Assembly (NCBI GenBank): GCA_002842035.1 | Contig: PHBP01000002.1 | Span: forward strand, 206,836-270,835 | Reading direction: 5' to 3' | DNA length: 64,000 bases | Source of the DNA: Candidatus Cloacimonetes bacterium HGW-Cloacimonetes-2 | Lineage (GTDB): Bacteria > Cloacimonadota > Cloacimonadia > Cloacimonadales > Cloacimonadaceae | Part shown: positions 42,118 to 51,127 of the stretch, piece by piece | Layout: the number at the start of each line of letters is the position of its first letter | Numbering within the stretch: position 1 is the first letter of the stretch | Position numbers and translations under genes: made by a program | The notes under the pieces: model-generated | Told to the model about the DNA's origin: nothing | What the model saw: the letters and a program-made list of their open reading frames with translations, nothing else | Databases searched by the model: none

Positions 42118-45100
42118 TGTAAACTCCTTAGTATGTCATAATCTGTTATGATTCCGTTTGTTTTAATGCTTTCCAATAGTTTTCTATAATGTTGGGAAAT
42201 TTGGCAGATCCTTGGGGAACCCAGTATAATCAAGCGTTCACAGGCACGGCTGACTGCTACATTCAGCTTGCGGTCTATACTACCATCTTCATTTAGGGAT
42301 TCGATGGCTCCGATATCAGAGCCGGATCTTAGGGGTAAGCATAGAATGATGATCTTACGCTGAGAGCCCTGGAAACGCTCCACTGTATCTATAATAAGCT
42401 CTGAATTGTCCAGCTCTTTGGCAAGACAATGGATCATAGCTCTAAAGGGTGCAATTACTCCGATATCTGCACTATAGTCACTGATCTCCCCCGCTTCGGT
42501 GAGGATATCAATTAGCTGTTTTACGGCTTTTACCTGATTCAGATCGTATCTCTGTGTATCTGTAGGGGGAAAACTAATCCAAACAATACGCTTGTCCAGT
42601 ACTGAAAGCCCCGTACTGTTAGCCGGTAGAGGTGCCTTTTGACGTGAGGTTGAAGCCTGTAGCTTTCCATCGTAGTAATGGCCAATCAAGGCTGCAATAC
42701 TCTCGTGCATTCGGTAATGACAGGATAGCATACTGATCGATTGATGCCAGCCATTCCTGTCACACAATAGATAGAGCCTCTCCATCAATGAGCGTTGATA
42801 TGTGCTGTAGCGCAAACTGGAGAGTTGCTCACTGGTAAAAACGTATGGATCATAGTCTTGGGCGGTTATAGGCGGGAGCTGGTTTTGGTCTCCGATCAGG
42901 ATAAGCTTTGGTATCTCAGAAATGATACCCAAGACACTTGGCTCGATAATTTGAGAGGCTTCATCAATGATCAGTTCGTCAAAAGCTATGATGCTTTTTG
43001 TATCCTTGAACCAAGAATTCGCGCTTTGCACGGTGGATACGAATACTCTGGCATCGCGGATCATGTCCTCAATCTCAGAGATCGTCTTACCTTCCGCAAG
43101 TGAAGATAGTAGCTGACCAGGTACGGCGCGAGACTTCCCTGTGCGAATAAAGGGTATGCCTGCTTGATTGAGACATAAACAGATCTCATCAACAGCGCGA
43201 TTGGTAAAGCTGATTATCAATAACCTGCGAGAGCTGTCATTGTAGAGCTTCTTGACATACTTGGTCAATAAACCGGAAGTCTTTCCTGTCCCGGGAGGAC
43301 CTTGGATCACAAAGTAAGTTTCAGCCTTATCTATACGATCCACCAGATCATCCGCATCATCAGACAAAGTACCGGATGCTTCACCGGGAGCTGTTATGCC
43401 CAAAATACGTTGTTTATGCAGATCGCCGGCTTCAAGAAAGCCGGTAACGGAAGCCAGGGGTGTGTAGAGTAAGCTGTCCAATATATCGTGCTCAATAGAC
43501 CATAGATGCTGGCCTTTGGCTGATTCATCTATCTTGAGACCTCCGCGAATGCTGATCTCAAGCTTGGAATCTTCGATATAGCTGATAGTTCCTCGGAAGA
43601 GCTGCTGTTTATCCAAAGGTAGATCCTGTTTGTAAAGCAGAATGATATCTCCCTCACGAAAATCAGAGACCAGCATATCGGCAGTGCCTTCCAGGCAGAT
43701 TTCATCGCCACGGACACTCACAATACCCAGGTCACGGATAATTCTGTATGCTTCCTGTTTGGAGTATATATCCTGTTGCCAGAGAGCGTTGTGTCCCCAG
43801 CGAGAGCTCAGGTCATTAGCATTGCCGCCCAGTTTTACATTCCAGATCTCGAGAATAATGTGCCTGATCTGCTCCAGCAACCATTCGTACTCATCAGGGC
43901 TAAGTTTGTTCAAGTAGTCGCATATCCTGTTATGTTTATCTCTCAAGACACGATCGAGCTCAAGCTTGGGACAGCTTTTCAACCAGTCGAAGAATGGCTT
44001 TGGGTTTTCGGATAGTTGATGCAGGATGCCGACAATGCGGTTTCTGCAGAACATCAGCTCCTGTTCAATCTGGATTGCGTTGACTACGTTTCTAAGTGGT
44101 TGTTCAGGATCGCTGGAGTATAAAATTGAGCTATTGGCAAGCTCTTTGTGGCTAAAGACCTTGCGTATTATCATGTTGTAGGCTACAACCTGCATCTTGT
44201 GGCTGTGCCAAGCGTCGTAATGAGGAGCTTTACCGCTCTTTAGTTCTACTATGGAGTACTTGCCGTCTTTCCTGTATAGAAGATCCAAGCGCCCCTGCAA
44301 ACCATAATCCGGGCAGATGAAGGAAGGCTCCTGGTGCATTTCCTGAGCTTTCAAACGATCAACAAAGCCCTTAAGCTGAGGATAGTGACGCTCTTTGATG
44401 TTGCTTTTGATCTGCAGAACGGCTCCATCACCCAAGCTAACCATCTGCATAGGAGATTGCGGGATAATTCCTTCTATCATATCGTCAATGCTGCTATTGG
44501 GATCAAAGAGCATCCGATCGAAGATCTGGTTTACCATGTTTCCTTGCATCATCTTCTCATTTGCCTGGTCGCTGAAGAGCTTGTTGATGATGTAAAACTG
44601 AGGATGACTCTTGTTGTTGTCCATGATGCATTCGGCAATGGCAGATGCATCAATCAGGAAATCCGGCTCCAGTATCACCATGGTCAAAGGATTTGAAGTA
44701 TAACGTCCCTGATCTTTATTTGAGACGGTCAGTTTACGAAAGCGAACTGTAGCATTTTGCCAAAGGACATCCGCCAGCTTGGACCATAACCTGCCCTCAG
44801 AATTTCCAGCAAAATCATCCCTCAGGAAGATTGTGCAATGCTCGCTAAGTTCATTAACTGCCTTGATCTCAATCCCATGATCTACTCTCGCAAAGCTCAG
44901 CACTATTGCGAGGAAGCTTTCTTTCTCGCTATGAGCCTGGCGTGGAAAGCTTTTGGTGGAAACAAGCTCCAATTGTTTGGAGAGATTCTCAGGTGCTGTC
45001 TCATTGTAAAAGAATACTACCAGCCTGACTACTGCTACAACCCCTGCTTCAAATGCTTCTCTTAAGTTCTGACTGTAATCTTCATGAGCGACCTTGTTGC

Positions 45101-45341
45101 AGATAATCCTAAGCTGATTTGCCTGATACACGAGCTCTGCGGATATCCCGGTCTGTTCATGCACATACTGCATTCTGCCAAAGAGGCTACTGAAACTCGT
45201 ATGGGAATCTTTACACCTTTCCTTGTAAACAGATTCCAGCACCTGCCTGAGCAAAAGCAAGCGTGCTTTATCTTCAGCACTGCTTGAGAGCAATTCCTCA
45301 AGCTTTTGATAGACTTCTAAGGCATACTCGGCTTGATTCAA
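42114..45341 (-). CDS. Dna2-like nuclease-helicase (PD-(D/E)XK domain plus SF1 helicase)
   Basis: 1075 residues. Residues 1-110 are helical and may be a DUF4145-like region (QLRIICNKVAHEDY near 85). A PD-(D/E)XK nuclease core lies near 345-385: GLQGRLDLLYRKDG and YSIVELKSGKAPHYD, then QVVAYNMI. The helicase part has Walker A IQGPPGTGKTS near 683, DEASQI (motif II) near 800, LIGDQNQLPP, and late DTVERFQGSQRKIII and LNVAVSRACERL (motifs V/VI). The order nuclease then SF1 helicase is that of Dna2. No four-Cys cluster was recognised. It probably processes DNA ends or flaps. Coupled to ftsY (4-bp overlap). Confidence 0.88.
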   Translation of the reverse strand: MNQAEYALEVYQKLEELLSSSAEDKARLLLLRQVLESVYKERCKDSHTSFSSLFGRMQYVHEQTGISAELVYQANQLRIICNKVAHEDYSQNLREAFEAGVVAVVRLVVFFYNETAPENLSKQLELVSTKSFPRQAHSEKESFLAIVLSFARVDHGIEIKAVNELSEHCTIFLRDDFAGNSEGRLWSKLADVLWQNATVRFRKLTVSNKDQGRYTSNPLTMVILEPDFLIDASAIAECIMDNNKSHPQFYIINKLFSDQANEKMMQGNMVNQIFDRMLFDPNSSIDDMIEGIIPQSPMQMVSLGDGAVLQIKSNIKERHYPQLKGFVDRLKAQEMHQEPSFICPDYGLQGRLDLLYRKDGKYSIVELKSGKAPHYDAWHSHKMQVVAYNMIIRKVFSHKELANSSILYSSDPEQPLRNVVNAIQIEQELMFCRNRIVGILHQLSENPKPFFDWLKSCPKLELDRVLRDKHNRICDYLNKLSPDEYEWLLEQIRHIILEIWNVKLGGNANDLSSRWGHNALWQQDIYSKQEAYRIIRDLGIVSVRGDEICLEGTADMLVSDFREGDIILLYKQDLPLDKQQLFRGTISYIEDSKLEISIRGGLKIDESAKGQHLWSIEHDILDSLLYTPLASVTGFLEAGDLHKQRILGITAPGEASGTLSDDADDLVDRIDKAETYFVIQGPPGTGKTSGLLTKYVKKLYNDSSRRLLIISFTNRAVDEICLCLNQAGIPFIRTGKSRAVPGQLLSSLAEGKTISEIEDMIRDARVFVSTVQSANSWFKDTKSIIAFDELIIDEASQIIEPSVLGIISEIPKLILIGDQNQLPPITAQDYDPYVFTSEQLSSLRYSTYQRSLMERLYLLCDRNGWHQSISMLSCHYRMHESIAALIGHYYDGKLQASTSRQKAPLPANSTGLSVLDKRIVWISFPPTDTQRYDLNQVKAVKQLIDILTEAGEISDYSADIGVIAPFRAMIHCLAKELDNSELIIDTVERFQGSQRKIIILCLPLRSGSDIGAIESLNEDGSIDRKLNVAVSRACERLIILGSPRICQISQHYRKLLESIKTNGIITDYDILRSLQ

Positions 45342-46288
45342 TCCTGCTCTTCCTTCTGTTCTGCTGAAAAGAAGGCTTCGATAAAGCTATTCACATCAAA
45401 AACCTCCAGATCCTCGATCCCCTCTCCTACGCCAATCATACGAACCGGAAGCTCCAGCTTGTGCTTAAGATTAAAGATAATTCCACCCTTTGCTGTACCG
45501 TCAAACTTAGATAGGATAATCCCGCTTAGCTTCATCACGTCGTTGAAGTGCACTGCTTGGGATATCGCATTCTGGCCTGTTGTGGAATCAACCACCAGCA
45601 GGGCTTGATGCGGTGCTTCCGGGATGAGTTTCTTGATAGTCCTATCTATCTTCTCCAGCTCTTTCATCAGTTTATCCTTGGTATGTTGTCTCCCGGCTGT
45701 ATCGATAAGTACAACATCGAAATCCTTGGATAATGCAGAATTGATACCATCGTAAATGATGGCAGCAGGATCCGCATTTTGCTGGCTCTTGATGATCTGT
45801 GCTCCGCTCCGTTCTGCCCAGATCCCGAGTTGTTCTATGGCAGCGGCTCTCCAGGTATCACCTGCTATGATCAAGACCTTCTTTCCAGCTTTGCCGAGCT
45901 TATTGGCTATCTTGCCGATAGAGGTGGTCTTACCCACTCCATTCACGCCCACAAATACTATCACATAAGGCTTTTGATCTATCATCTGCAGGATGTCTTC
46001 GGTCTCCTGGTAGTCTTTGAGCAGAATCTCTTTCATGATGTCTTGAAGAACTTCCTGCACTCTCTCGACTTCTGTGATTTGCTCAAAACGGATCTGCTCC
46101 TGGAGCTTTTCGATGATGTACTGGCTCATTTCGACACCGGTATCACACCTCAGAAGGATATCCTCTATCTCTTCCATCAATTCTTCATCGACCTTCCCTC
46201 GCAGTTTGATCGCCTCTGCGATCTTTCCAAGGAAGCCGCTCTTGGTCCGAGCCAATTTCTGTCTGAGGGTACGCACAATGCTGAGCAT
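45338..46288 (-). CDS. ftsY: Signal recognition particle receptor FtsY
   Basis: 316 residues from the ATG at 46288, chosen because GGAGA lies 7 nt upstream; a longer frame adds 25 unlikely residues. The NG domain is complete: GKVDEELMEEIEDILL near 30, GVNGVGKTTSIGK near 112, DTWRAAAIEQL, DTAGRQHTKDKLM near 195, SKFDGTAKGG near 260. The acidic A domain is almost absent. It is the receptor for SRP at the inner membrane; its RNA partner is at 7708-7803. Confidence 0.95.
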   Translation of the reverse strand: MLSIVRTLRQKLARTKSGFLGKIAEAIKLRGKVDEELMEEIEDILLRCDTGVEMSQYIIEKLQEQIRFEQITEVERVQEVLQDIMKEILLKDYQETEDILQMIDQKPYVIVFVGVNGVGKTTSIGKIANKLGKAGKKVLIIAGDTWRAAAIEQLGIWAERSGAQIIKSQQNADPAAIIYDGINSALSKDFDVVLIDTAGRQHTKDKLMKELEKIDRTIKKLIPEAPHQALLVVDSTTGQNAISQAVHFNDVMKLSGIILSKFDGTAKGGIIFNLKHKLELPVRMIGVGEGIEDLEVFDVNSFIEAFFSAEQKEEQD

Positions 46289-46384
46289 AAATCTATCTCC
46301 GTAAATGATAATTATTGACATTCTGACATAGTCGGAGATTTTTGTAATAAGGATATTAGTCAATATAAATCTACGAGGATCAAG

Positions 46385-47029
46385 ATGGAAGAACGCTCGT
46401 TCAAACTCGAAATGCTACTGATTATTGCTCTTCCGATTCTGTTCAGCCTCTTGGGCGGAATCTACCTGAGCGATGGCACAGACCGCTTCTTTGGAGCCAG
46501 CCCAGGCAGTGGGATAGGTCTGTTTGAAGTATATATGGGAGTCAGCCTGCTTACCGGAATTCTGGCTTTTTTGGTTTATTGGCAAAAGCGGTTCCCTGCC
46601 ACTTTGATAGCGATAGTAATACCGTTGATCTATTCTGTGCTGATCCGCAGCCTGACAGGCGAGACTACATCCGTCTTCAAGCTCTTCCTCCCTATGTTGA
46701 CCTTCTCACTACCGGTTTTGGGAGCTCTGATCTTTGTATTTTACAATCGCATCTTCCTGCGTTTCAGAACCTTTATCTTTGCCTTGGTATCAGCGATGCT
46801 CCTGGCAATCTACTTCCGTCTGCAGTATCTTGCCATGGCAATTGATGTACCGCAAGGCTTTTGGGTAAACCGCTTTGTAAGCTCATTACTGCTCTTCATC
46901 TTTGTCGCATTGGGTCTTTCAGTGGCTGATATGTTTATTACAGGAAGAGAGATGAAGAAGCTGCGTGAAGAGAGACGTCAAAAGATTCTGAATGACGAAA
47001 TCGAAGATGAGGATGATGATGCTCTCTGA
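46385..47029 (+). CDS. Polytopic membrane protein of unknown function
   Basis: 214 residues with six likely membrane helices (about 10-28, 45-65, 72-88, 98-118, 122-142 and 158-180) and a charged cytoplasmic tail ending EIEDEDDDAL. No family was recognised. The ATG follows GAGGATCAAG. Its acidic tail overlaps the start of trmB. It is divergent from ftsY across a 96-bp gap. Confidence 0.75.
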   Translation: MEERSFKLEMLLIIALPILFSLLGGIYLSDGTDRFFGASPGSGIGLFEVYMGVSLLTGILAFLVYWQKRFPATLIAIVIPLIYSVLIRSLTGETTSVFKLFLPMLTFSLPVLGALIFVFYNRIFLRFRTFIFALVSAMLLAIYFRLQYLAMAIDVPQGFWVNRFVSSLLLFIFVALGLSVADMFITGREMKKLREERRQKILNDEIEDEDDDAL

Positions 47030-47627
47030 TGCCCCCTTCTTTCTGCTGGACACCGCCGAAGATCCGATTGATCCGGTCAAGGTCTTTGGCAACGATAATC
47101 CTCTTTACATAGAGGTTGGCAGCGGCAAGGGAGAATTCATCTCCGGGTATCCGCTCTATCATCCTGAATGGAATTTTATCGGCTTTGAGGTGCGCGGTAA
47201 GCGCATTAGCAACTGCTTGAAAAAACTAAATCCGGAAAAGCACCCCAATGTTCGCTTGGTGGAGCGTTTGGTGGATAGCAGAATTATAGAAATCCTGAGG
47301 TCAGAATCTGTAAGCGGAGCATTTATCCAGCATCCTGATCCCTGGCCCAAAAAGAAGCACCACAAACGCCGCCTGATCCAGCAGGATTTTCTGAAATCAC
47401 TTTCCCAAATCTTACTGCCCGGTGCTTTTGTACAGGTCTCTACCGATCATGAAGAATATGCCAATTGGATTGTTGATGAGTTTCTTCAGAGCCCATTCTT
47501 CCAGTCGATTTATGACAATCCTATGCAGGAGCAACCCATATTGGACGAGCACGTGGTTACTTGGTTTGAGCGCGAGCAACTTCGCCTCGGGTACAAGCCA
47601 AACTATATGCTCTTCCGCAAAATCTAG
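47019..47627 (+). CDS. trmB: tRNA (guanine-N7-)-methyltransferase TrmB
   Basis: 202 residues from the ATG at 47019, picked because TGAGG sits about 6 nt upstream; other ATGs in the same frame are at 46992, 47007, 47013 and 47016. SAM site YIEVGSGKGEFISGY near 24, FIGFEVRGKRI, then HPDPWPKKKHHKRRL near 105, the catalytic block, and STDHEEYANWIVDEF. It makes m7G46 in tRNAs. It overlaps the upstream membrane-protein gene by 11 bp. Confidence 0.93.
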   Translation: MLSDAPFFLLDTAEDPIDPVKVFGNDNPLYIEVGSGKGEFISGYPLYHPEWNFIGFEVRGKRISNCLKKLNPEKHPNVRLVERLVDSRIIEILRSESVSGAFIQHPDPWPKKKHHKRRLIQQDFLKSLSQILLPGAFVQVSTDHEEYANWIVDEFLQSPFFQSIYDNPMQEQPILDEHVVTWFEREQLRLGYKPNYMLFRKI

Positions 47628-47638
47628 GGGGTCAAGAT

Positions 47639-49327
47639 ATGATCTACCAATTTAGTTCAAATCCTGAAATCAATAATATGTTAAACCGGGTGGTGCAGAG
47701 CATCACCGCGCTTGCCGAAAATCAAGTGGCGCATATCAAGCGTTTGACCCGCATTGGTGAATCACTCTCGTCCGAGACAGATCTTCACAAGATCTGGGAT
47801 ATGATGCTGGAAGAAGCGGTAGAATTTACCAATGCCGATGGAGCTACGATTTACCAGGTCTCCGAAGACAAGAAGTACCTTGATTTCGAAGTGCTCTTCA
47901 ACGGAACGATGAAACTGCGCCTGGGGGGTGTACGCGGCCCGGTTGGCTGGCCTTCTATCCCGCTTTATGACGAGAATGGCAATCCCAGACTTTCCAATAT
48001 CGTCACCAATGTATATCACCTGAAACGCAGCCTCTGTTTTGACGATGTCTATATACAAGAGGAATTTGACGTCTCAGGAACCAAGAAAGCCGATAAAGAT
48101 CATGACTACCGATCCAAATCCATGCTTACCATACCTCTTAAAAACCATGAAGATGAAGTACTTGGTGTAATCCAGATCATCAACGCCATGGATAATGATG
48201 GTAATATCGTAGGTTTTACCGAAGACCACAAAACGATGCTCAATTCTCTCGCCTCCCAAGCCGCTATCGCCTTGTCAAACAGAAAACTGATAGACGACTT
48301 GGAAAGCTTGTTGATGCAGTTTATGCGCTCCATTGCCACCGGTATCGAGCGCAAGAGCAAGTACTCTTCGGATCACATCATGCGAGTAGCAATGCTAACT
48401 GATATGATCGCTGCAAAACTGAATGCTTCCGATAGTGGACATTTCAAAGATCTAATGTTTACAGACGACCAACTCAAAGAACTCTCGATGGCTGGCTGGA
48501 TGCATGATGTAGGAAAGATCATAACACCTGAATTCATCATGGATAAGAGCACCAAACTGGAGACCATCATGGATCGTATCGATCTGGTTTCCAAACGCTT
48601 TGAGATGATGCATCTTGTTTTGGAGCTGATGCAGAAGTCACTTGAACATAGCGTTCTGGATCAATTGATTAAAGAAGTGTTCGGCGATGAGCTCGATTCA
48701 CAGTCTGTACACAAATGGTTGGACGATGCTTTTCAGTTTATCAGCCGGCTCAATTTCGGCGGGGAGTTTGTCCCCGATGCTGATCTGGAGCGAGTTGCCA
48801 AGATCGCTTCCATCAAACTCAGCTATCAAGACAAAGACTATATCCTGTTATCGGAAAACGAGACAGTAAATCTCCAGATACGCAGAGGTACCCTTACCAG
48901 CGATGAAATGAAGCAGATGAGCGCACATGTTTCGGTCACCTGGGATATGCTTTCTCAGCTCAGCTTCCCCAAGAAATACAAAAACGTGGCTTTCTATGCC
49001 TCTACCCACCACGAAAAACTCAACGGCAAGGGCTATCCCAAAGGACTCACCGCAGATGACCTGCCTCTTCAATCCCGCATCATAGCCGTAGCCGATATCT
49101 TCGAAGCACTTACAGCCGCAGATCGTCCTTACAAGAAAGCCAAAACCCTCAGTGAATCGCTGAAGATTATGGCATTCTGCGTCAAAGACGGTGATCTGGA
49201 TCAAGACCTGCTGGATTTCTTTATGGATTCCGGTCTCTACCTCGATTTTGCCAAGCAATATATGAAAGAAGACCAGATCGATAGCGTTGATATAGAAGCG
49301 CTTAAGAAGCTCTATCAAAAGCAGTAG
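47639..49327 (+). CDS. GAF / HD-GYP domain protein
   Basis: 562 residues, no membrane segment. A GAF domain at about 45-205 (TNADGATIYQVSEDKKYL, LTIPLKNHEDEVLGVIQI), then an HD-GYP domain with HDVGKIITPEF near 289, a His in SAHVSVTWDML near 430 and HHEKLNGKGYPKGL near 457-470. The HD and GYP parts are about 175 residues apart instead of about 65; the insert is mostly helical. Metal ligands appear complete, so cyclic di-GMP hydrolysis is plausible, gated by the GAF sensor. The start is 11 bp after trmB, behind AGGGGTC. Confidence 0.9.
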   Translation: MIYQFSSNPEINNMLNRVVQSITALAENQVAHIKRLTRIGESLSSETDLHKIWDMMLEEAVEFTNADGATIYQVSEDKKYLDFEVLFNGTMKLRLGGVRGPVGWPSIPLYDENGNPRLSNIVTNVYHLKRSLCFDDVYIQEEFDVSGTKKADKDHDYRSKSMLTIPLKNHEDEVLGVIQIINAMDNDGNIVGFTEDHKTMLNSLASQAAIALSNRKLIDDLESLLMQFMRSIATGIERKSKYSSDHIMRVAMLTDMIAAKLNASDSGHFKDLMFTDDQLKELSMAGWMHDVGKIITPEFIMDKSTKLETIMDRIDLVSKRFEMMHLVLELMQKSLEHSVLDQLIKEVFGDELDSQSVHKWLDDAFQFISRLNFGGEFVPDADLERVAKIASIKLSYQDKDYILLSENETVNLQIRRGTLTSDEMKQMSAHVSVTWDMLSQLSFPKKYKNVAFYASTHHEKLNGKGYPKGLTADDLPLQSRIIAVADIFEALTAADRPYKKAKTLSESLKIMAFCVKDGDLDQDLLDFFMDSGLYLDFAKQYMKEDQIDSVDIEALKKLYQKQ

Positions 49328-49333
49328 TTTATA

Positions 49334-50314
49334 GTGCACGATCTATCTCATCTGATTGACAAGAAGCTCTGGCTTGCTCCTTTGGCAGGTTACACCGATC
49401 AAGGCTTCCGCAGAACGGCCAAAGATTGGGGCGTAGATGTATTGGTGAGCGAGATGGTTTCTGCCGACGGACTCATCCGTGACTCCCGCAAAACTATTGA
49501 TTATCTGCTCTTTACGGAGGCTGAACGTCCTTTTGGAATCCAGATATTCGGCTCAAACGCTCTGATCATGGCACAAGCGGCTGAGTTTTGCCTGCGCTTT
49601 TCACCTGACTTTATTGATATCAATATGGGTTGTCCGGTGAAGAAAGTGGTAAAACGCGGCGCCGGAAGCGCTTTGATGCGTAATCCTGAGATAGCATCCC
49701 ATATTGTAAAAGAGTGCAAACGCGCGTTGGGTGATACCATTCCTCTCTCGGTCAAATTCCGCTCCGGATGGGACAATAGCTCGCTGAACTACTTGGATTT
49801 CGGAGTCTTGATGCAGGATAGCGGAGCAGATTTTCTCTGCCTGCATCCCCGAACTCAGAAACAGATGTTCTCCGGTAAATCCAATTGGGAGCATATCAAG
49901 CTCTTGAAACAGCAATTACAGATACCACTCATTGGCAATGGGGATATCGGTACCCCGGAATTAGTGATGCAGATGTATAAAGAAACCGCCTGCGACAGCA
50001 TTATGATCGGCAGAGGAGCTCTGGGCAGACCCTGGATCTTTGAGCAGACAAAAGAACTGCAAGCAGGTAATTCTTACGGTTCTATCACCATTGATCAGCT
50101 CAAGGCAGCCGTCCTTGCCCACATCGATTATGCTCTGCAGCACAAGCCGGAGCACGTAGTTGTACGCGAGATGCGTTCACAGATCTGTCACTATACCAAG
50201 GGCTTAAACGGTGGTGCAGAGCTACGCAGAAAGGTAAATCAAGCTAAAGACAGTGCAGAGCTGCGTCAATTGATCCAAGAGGGTATTACCGACTACGCAA
50301 TCTGCCTTAGCTAA
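49334..50314 (+). CDS. tRNA-dihydrouridine synthase (DusB-like)
   Basis: 326 residues from GTG at 49334. FMN-binding TIM barrel: WLAPLAGYTDQGFRR near 14, the catalytic Cys near 101 in INMGCPVKKVVKRGAG, SVKFRSGWDNSS near 137, GNGDIGTP and MIGRGALGRPWIF near 222-236. It reduces uridine to dihydrouridine in tRNAs. It is the last gene of the 46385-50314 unit; no hairpin terminator was found, but repeat copy D follows. Confidence 0.93.
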   Translation: MHDLSHLIDKKLWLAPLAGYTDQGFRRTAKDWGVDVLVSEMVSADGLIRDSRKTIDYLLFTEAERPFGIQIFGSNALIMAQAAEFCLRFSPDFIDINMGCPVKKVVKRGAGSALMRNPEIASHIVKECKRALGDTIPLSVKFRSGWDNSSLNYLDFGVLMQDSGADFLCLHPRTQKQMFSGKSNWEHIKLLKQQLQIPLIGNGDIGTPELVMQMYKETACDSIMIGRGALGRPWIFEQTKELQAGNSYGSITIDQLKAAVLAHIDYALQHKPEHVVVREMRSQICHYTKGLNGGAELRRKVNQAKDSAELRQLIQEGITDYAICLS

Positions 50315-50360
50315 GCTATTCCAAGCCATTCCCTTAGACCTCCCCATTCAATGATACATT

Positions 50361-50550
50361 CCTAAAGCATTGTTCCCCAGTCGCTTGATGGATGTTCATG
50401 CAGGATTCAAGCAGGATACATGCAGGCTACAAGCATCCTGTCAATGGGAGCGCTATACTTGGGAGCTCTACTTAGCCTTGATGTTACATTTCTCTGTGGT
50501 TTCTCTCACGATTCTCCCACTTTGTGAGAGAATCGAAAGAGATAGGAGGG
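50361..50550 (+). repeat. Dispersed 11-bp-unit intergenic repeat, copy D
   Basis: Fills most of the 312-bp gap 50315-50626 between convergent genes. CCTAAAGCATTG at 50361-50372, then four 11-bp units at 50395-50438 (TTCATGCAGGA, TTCAAGCAGGA, TACATGCAGGC, TACAAGCATCC), TGTC, and GGGAGCGC. The tail at 50500-50545 holds TTCTCTCAC facing GTGAGAGAA and, overlapping it, CGATTCTC facing GAGAATCG. The tail aligns with copy A. A 63-codon frame across it is not a gene. Confidence 0.85.
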
Positions 50551-50626
50551 AGAGTATATAGATCGAGCTTTGGGTGAGCCTTCTGTTAAGGAGCACCCTA
50601 AGAATGGAAAAGTAGCTTCAGAACAG

Positions 50627-51115
50627 CTATTTACCCTTTGTAGATAAGACTTCCACCAGCTTGGCAATACGTTTGGCGCGTGTTTCGGGCTTTTTTGCCT
50701 CGTTGATCCAAGCCATATCTTCGTTCTGATGTGAATATGACCATGATTTCCAGACCTCCATCACTCCCGCTTCGTTTAGAGCAGTTTCCACATCTTCGGG
50801 CAATTCCACGACACGAGGTTCAAAATCTCTCTCGATCAACATATGTACACGATCTCCGGCTTTGTAACCGGTCTTTTCCCTGAGTTCCGCATTGAATACC
50901 ATCATCAATTCACCGGCATAACGGGCAATATAGCGTTTGAATTTGATCCCATCGATGGTAATCACCACAGGCACTCTGGCTTTTGTGCCAAAGATCTTCT
51001 CAGGATCGAAATCAAAGACCATGAAAGCCGAGCCGGGATACTCCGGAGCATGCAAGAGATCAACGTCAAGACTGATGCGATTGGGGAAGGAGCTATAGTC
51101 CTTTTCTTTCTTCAT
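50627..51115 (-). CDS. YdeI/OmpD-associated-like protein with DUF1905 domain
   Basis: 162 residues. Residues 15-95 match DUF1905 (AFMVFDFDPEKIFG, VPVVITIDGIKFK, AELREKTGYKAGDRVHMLI). The C-terminal part has the YdeI/OmpD-associated signature: LPEDVETALNEAG, WKSWSYSHQNEDMAWINEAKK and ETRAKRIAKLVEVL. Function is not established in this family. It lies 12 bp downstream of the acetyltransferase gene and is co-oriented with it. Confidence 0.85.
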   Translation of the reverse strand: MKKEKDYSSFPNRISLDVDLLHAPEYPGSAFMVFDFDPEKIFGTKARVPVVITIDGIKFKRYIARYAGELMMVFNAELREKTGYKAGDRVHMLIERDFEPRVVELPEDVETALNEAGVMEVWKSWSYSHQNEDMAWINEAKKPETRAKRIAKLVEVLSTKGK

Positions 51116-51127
51116 TATTACTCCAGT

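Noticed and set aside
42114..45341. Anti-phage defence role for the nuclease-helicase
   Set aside because: Neighbours are ftsY, DUF3467 and secDF; no other defence gene, integrase or composition change is seen.
50370..50561. 63-codon plus-strand open frame
   Set aside because: Translation of repeat copy D; explained by the DNA repeat.
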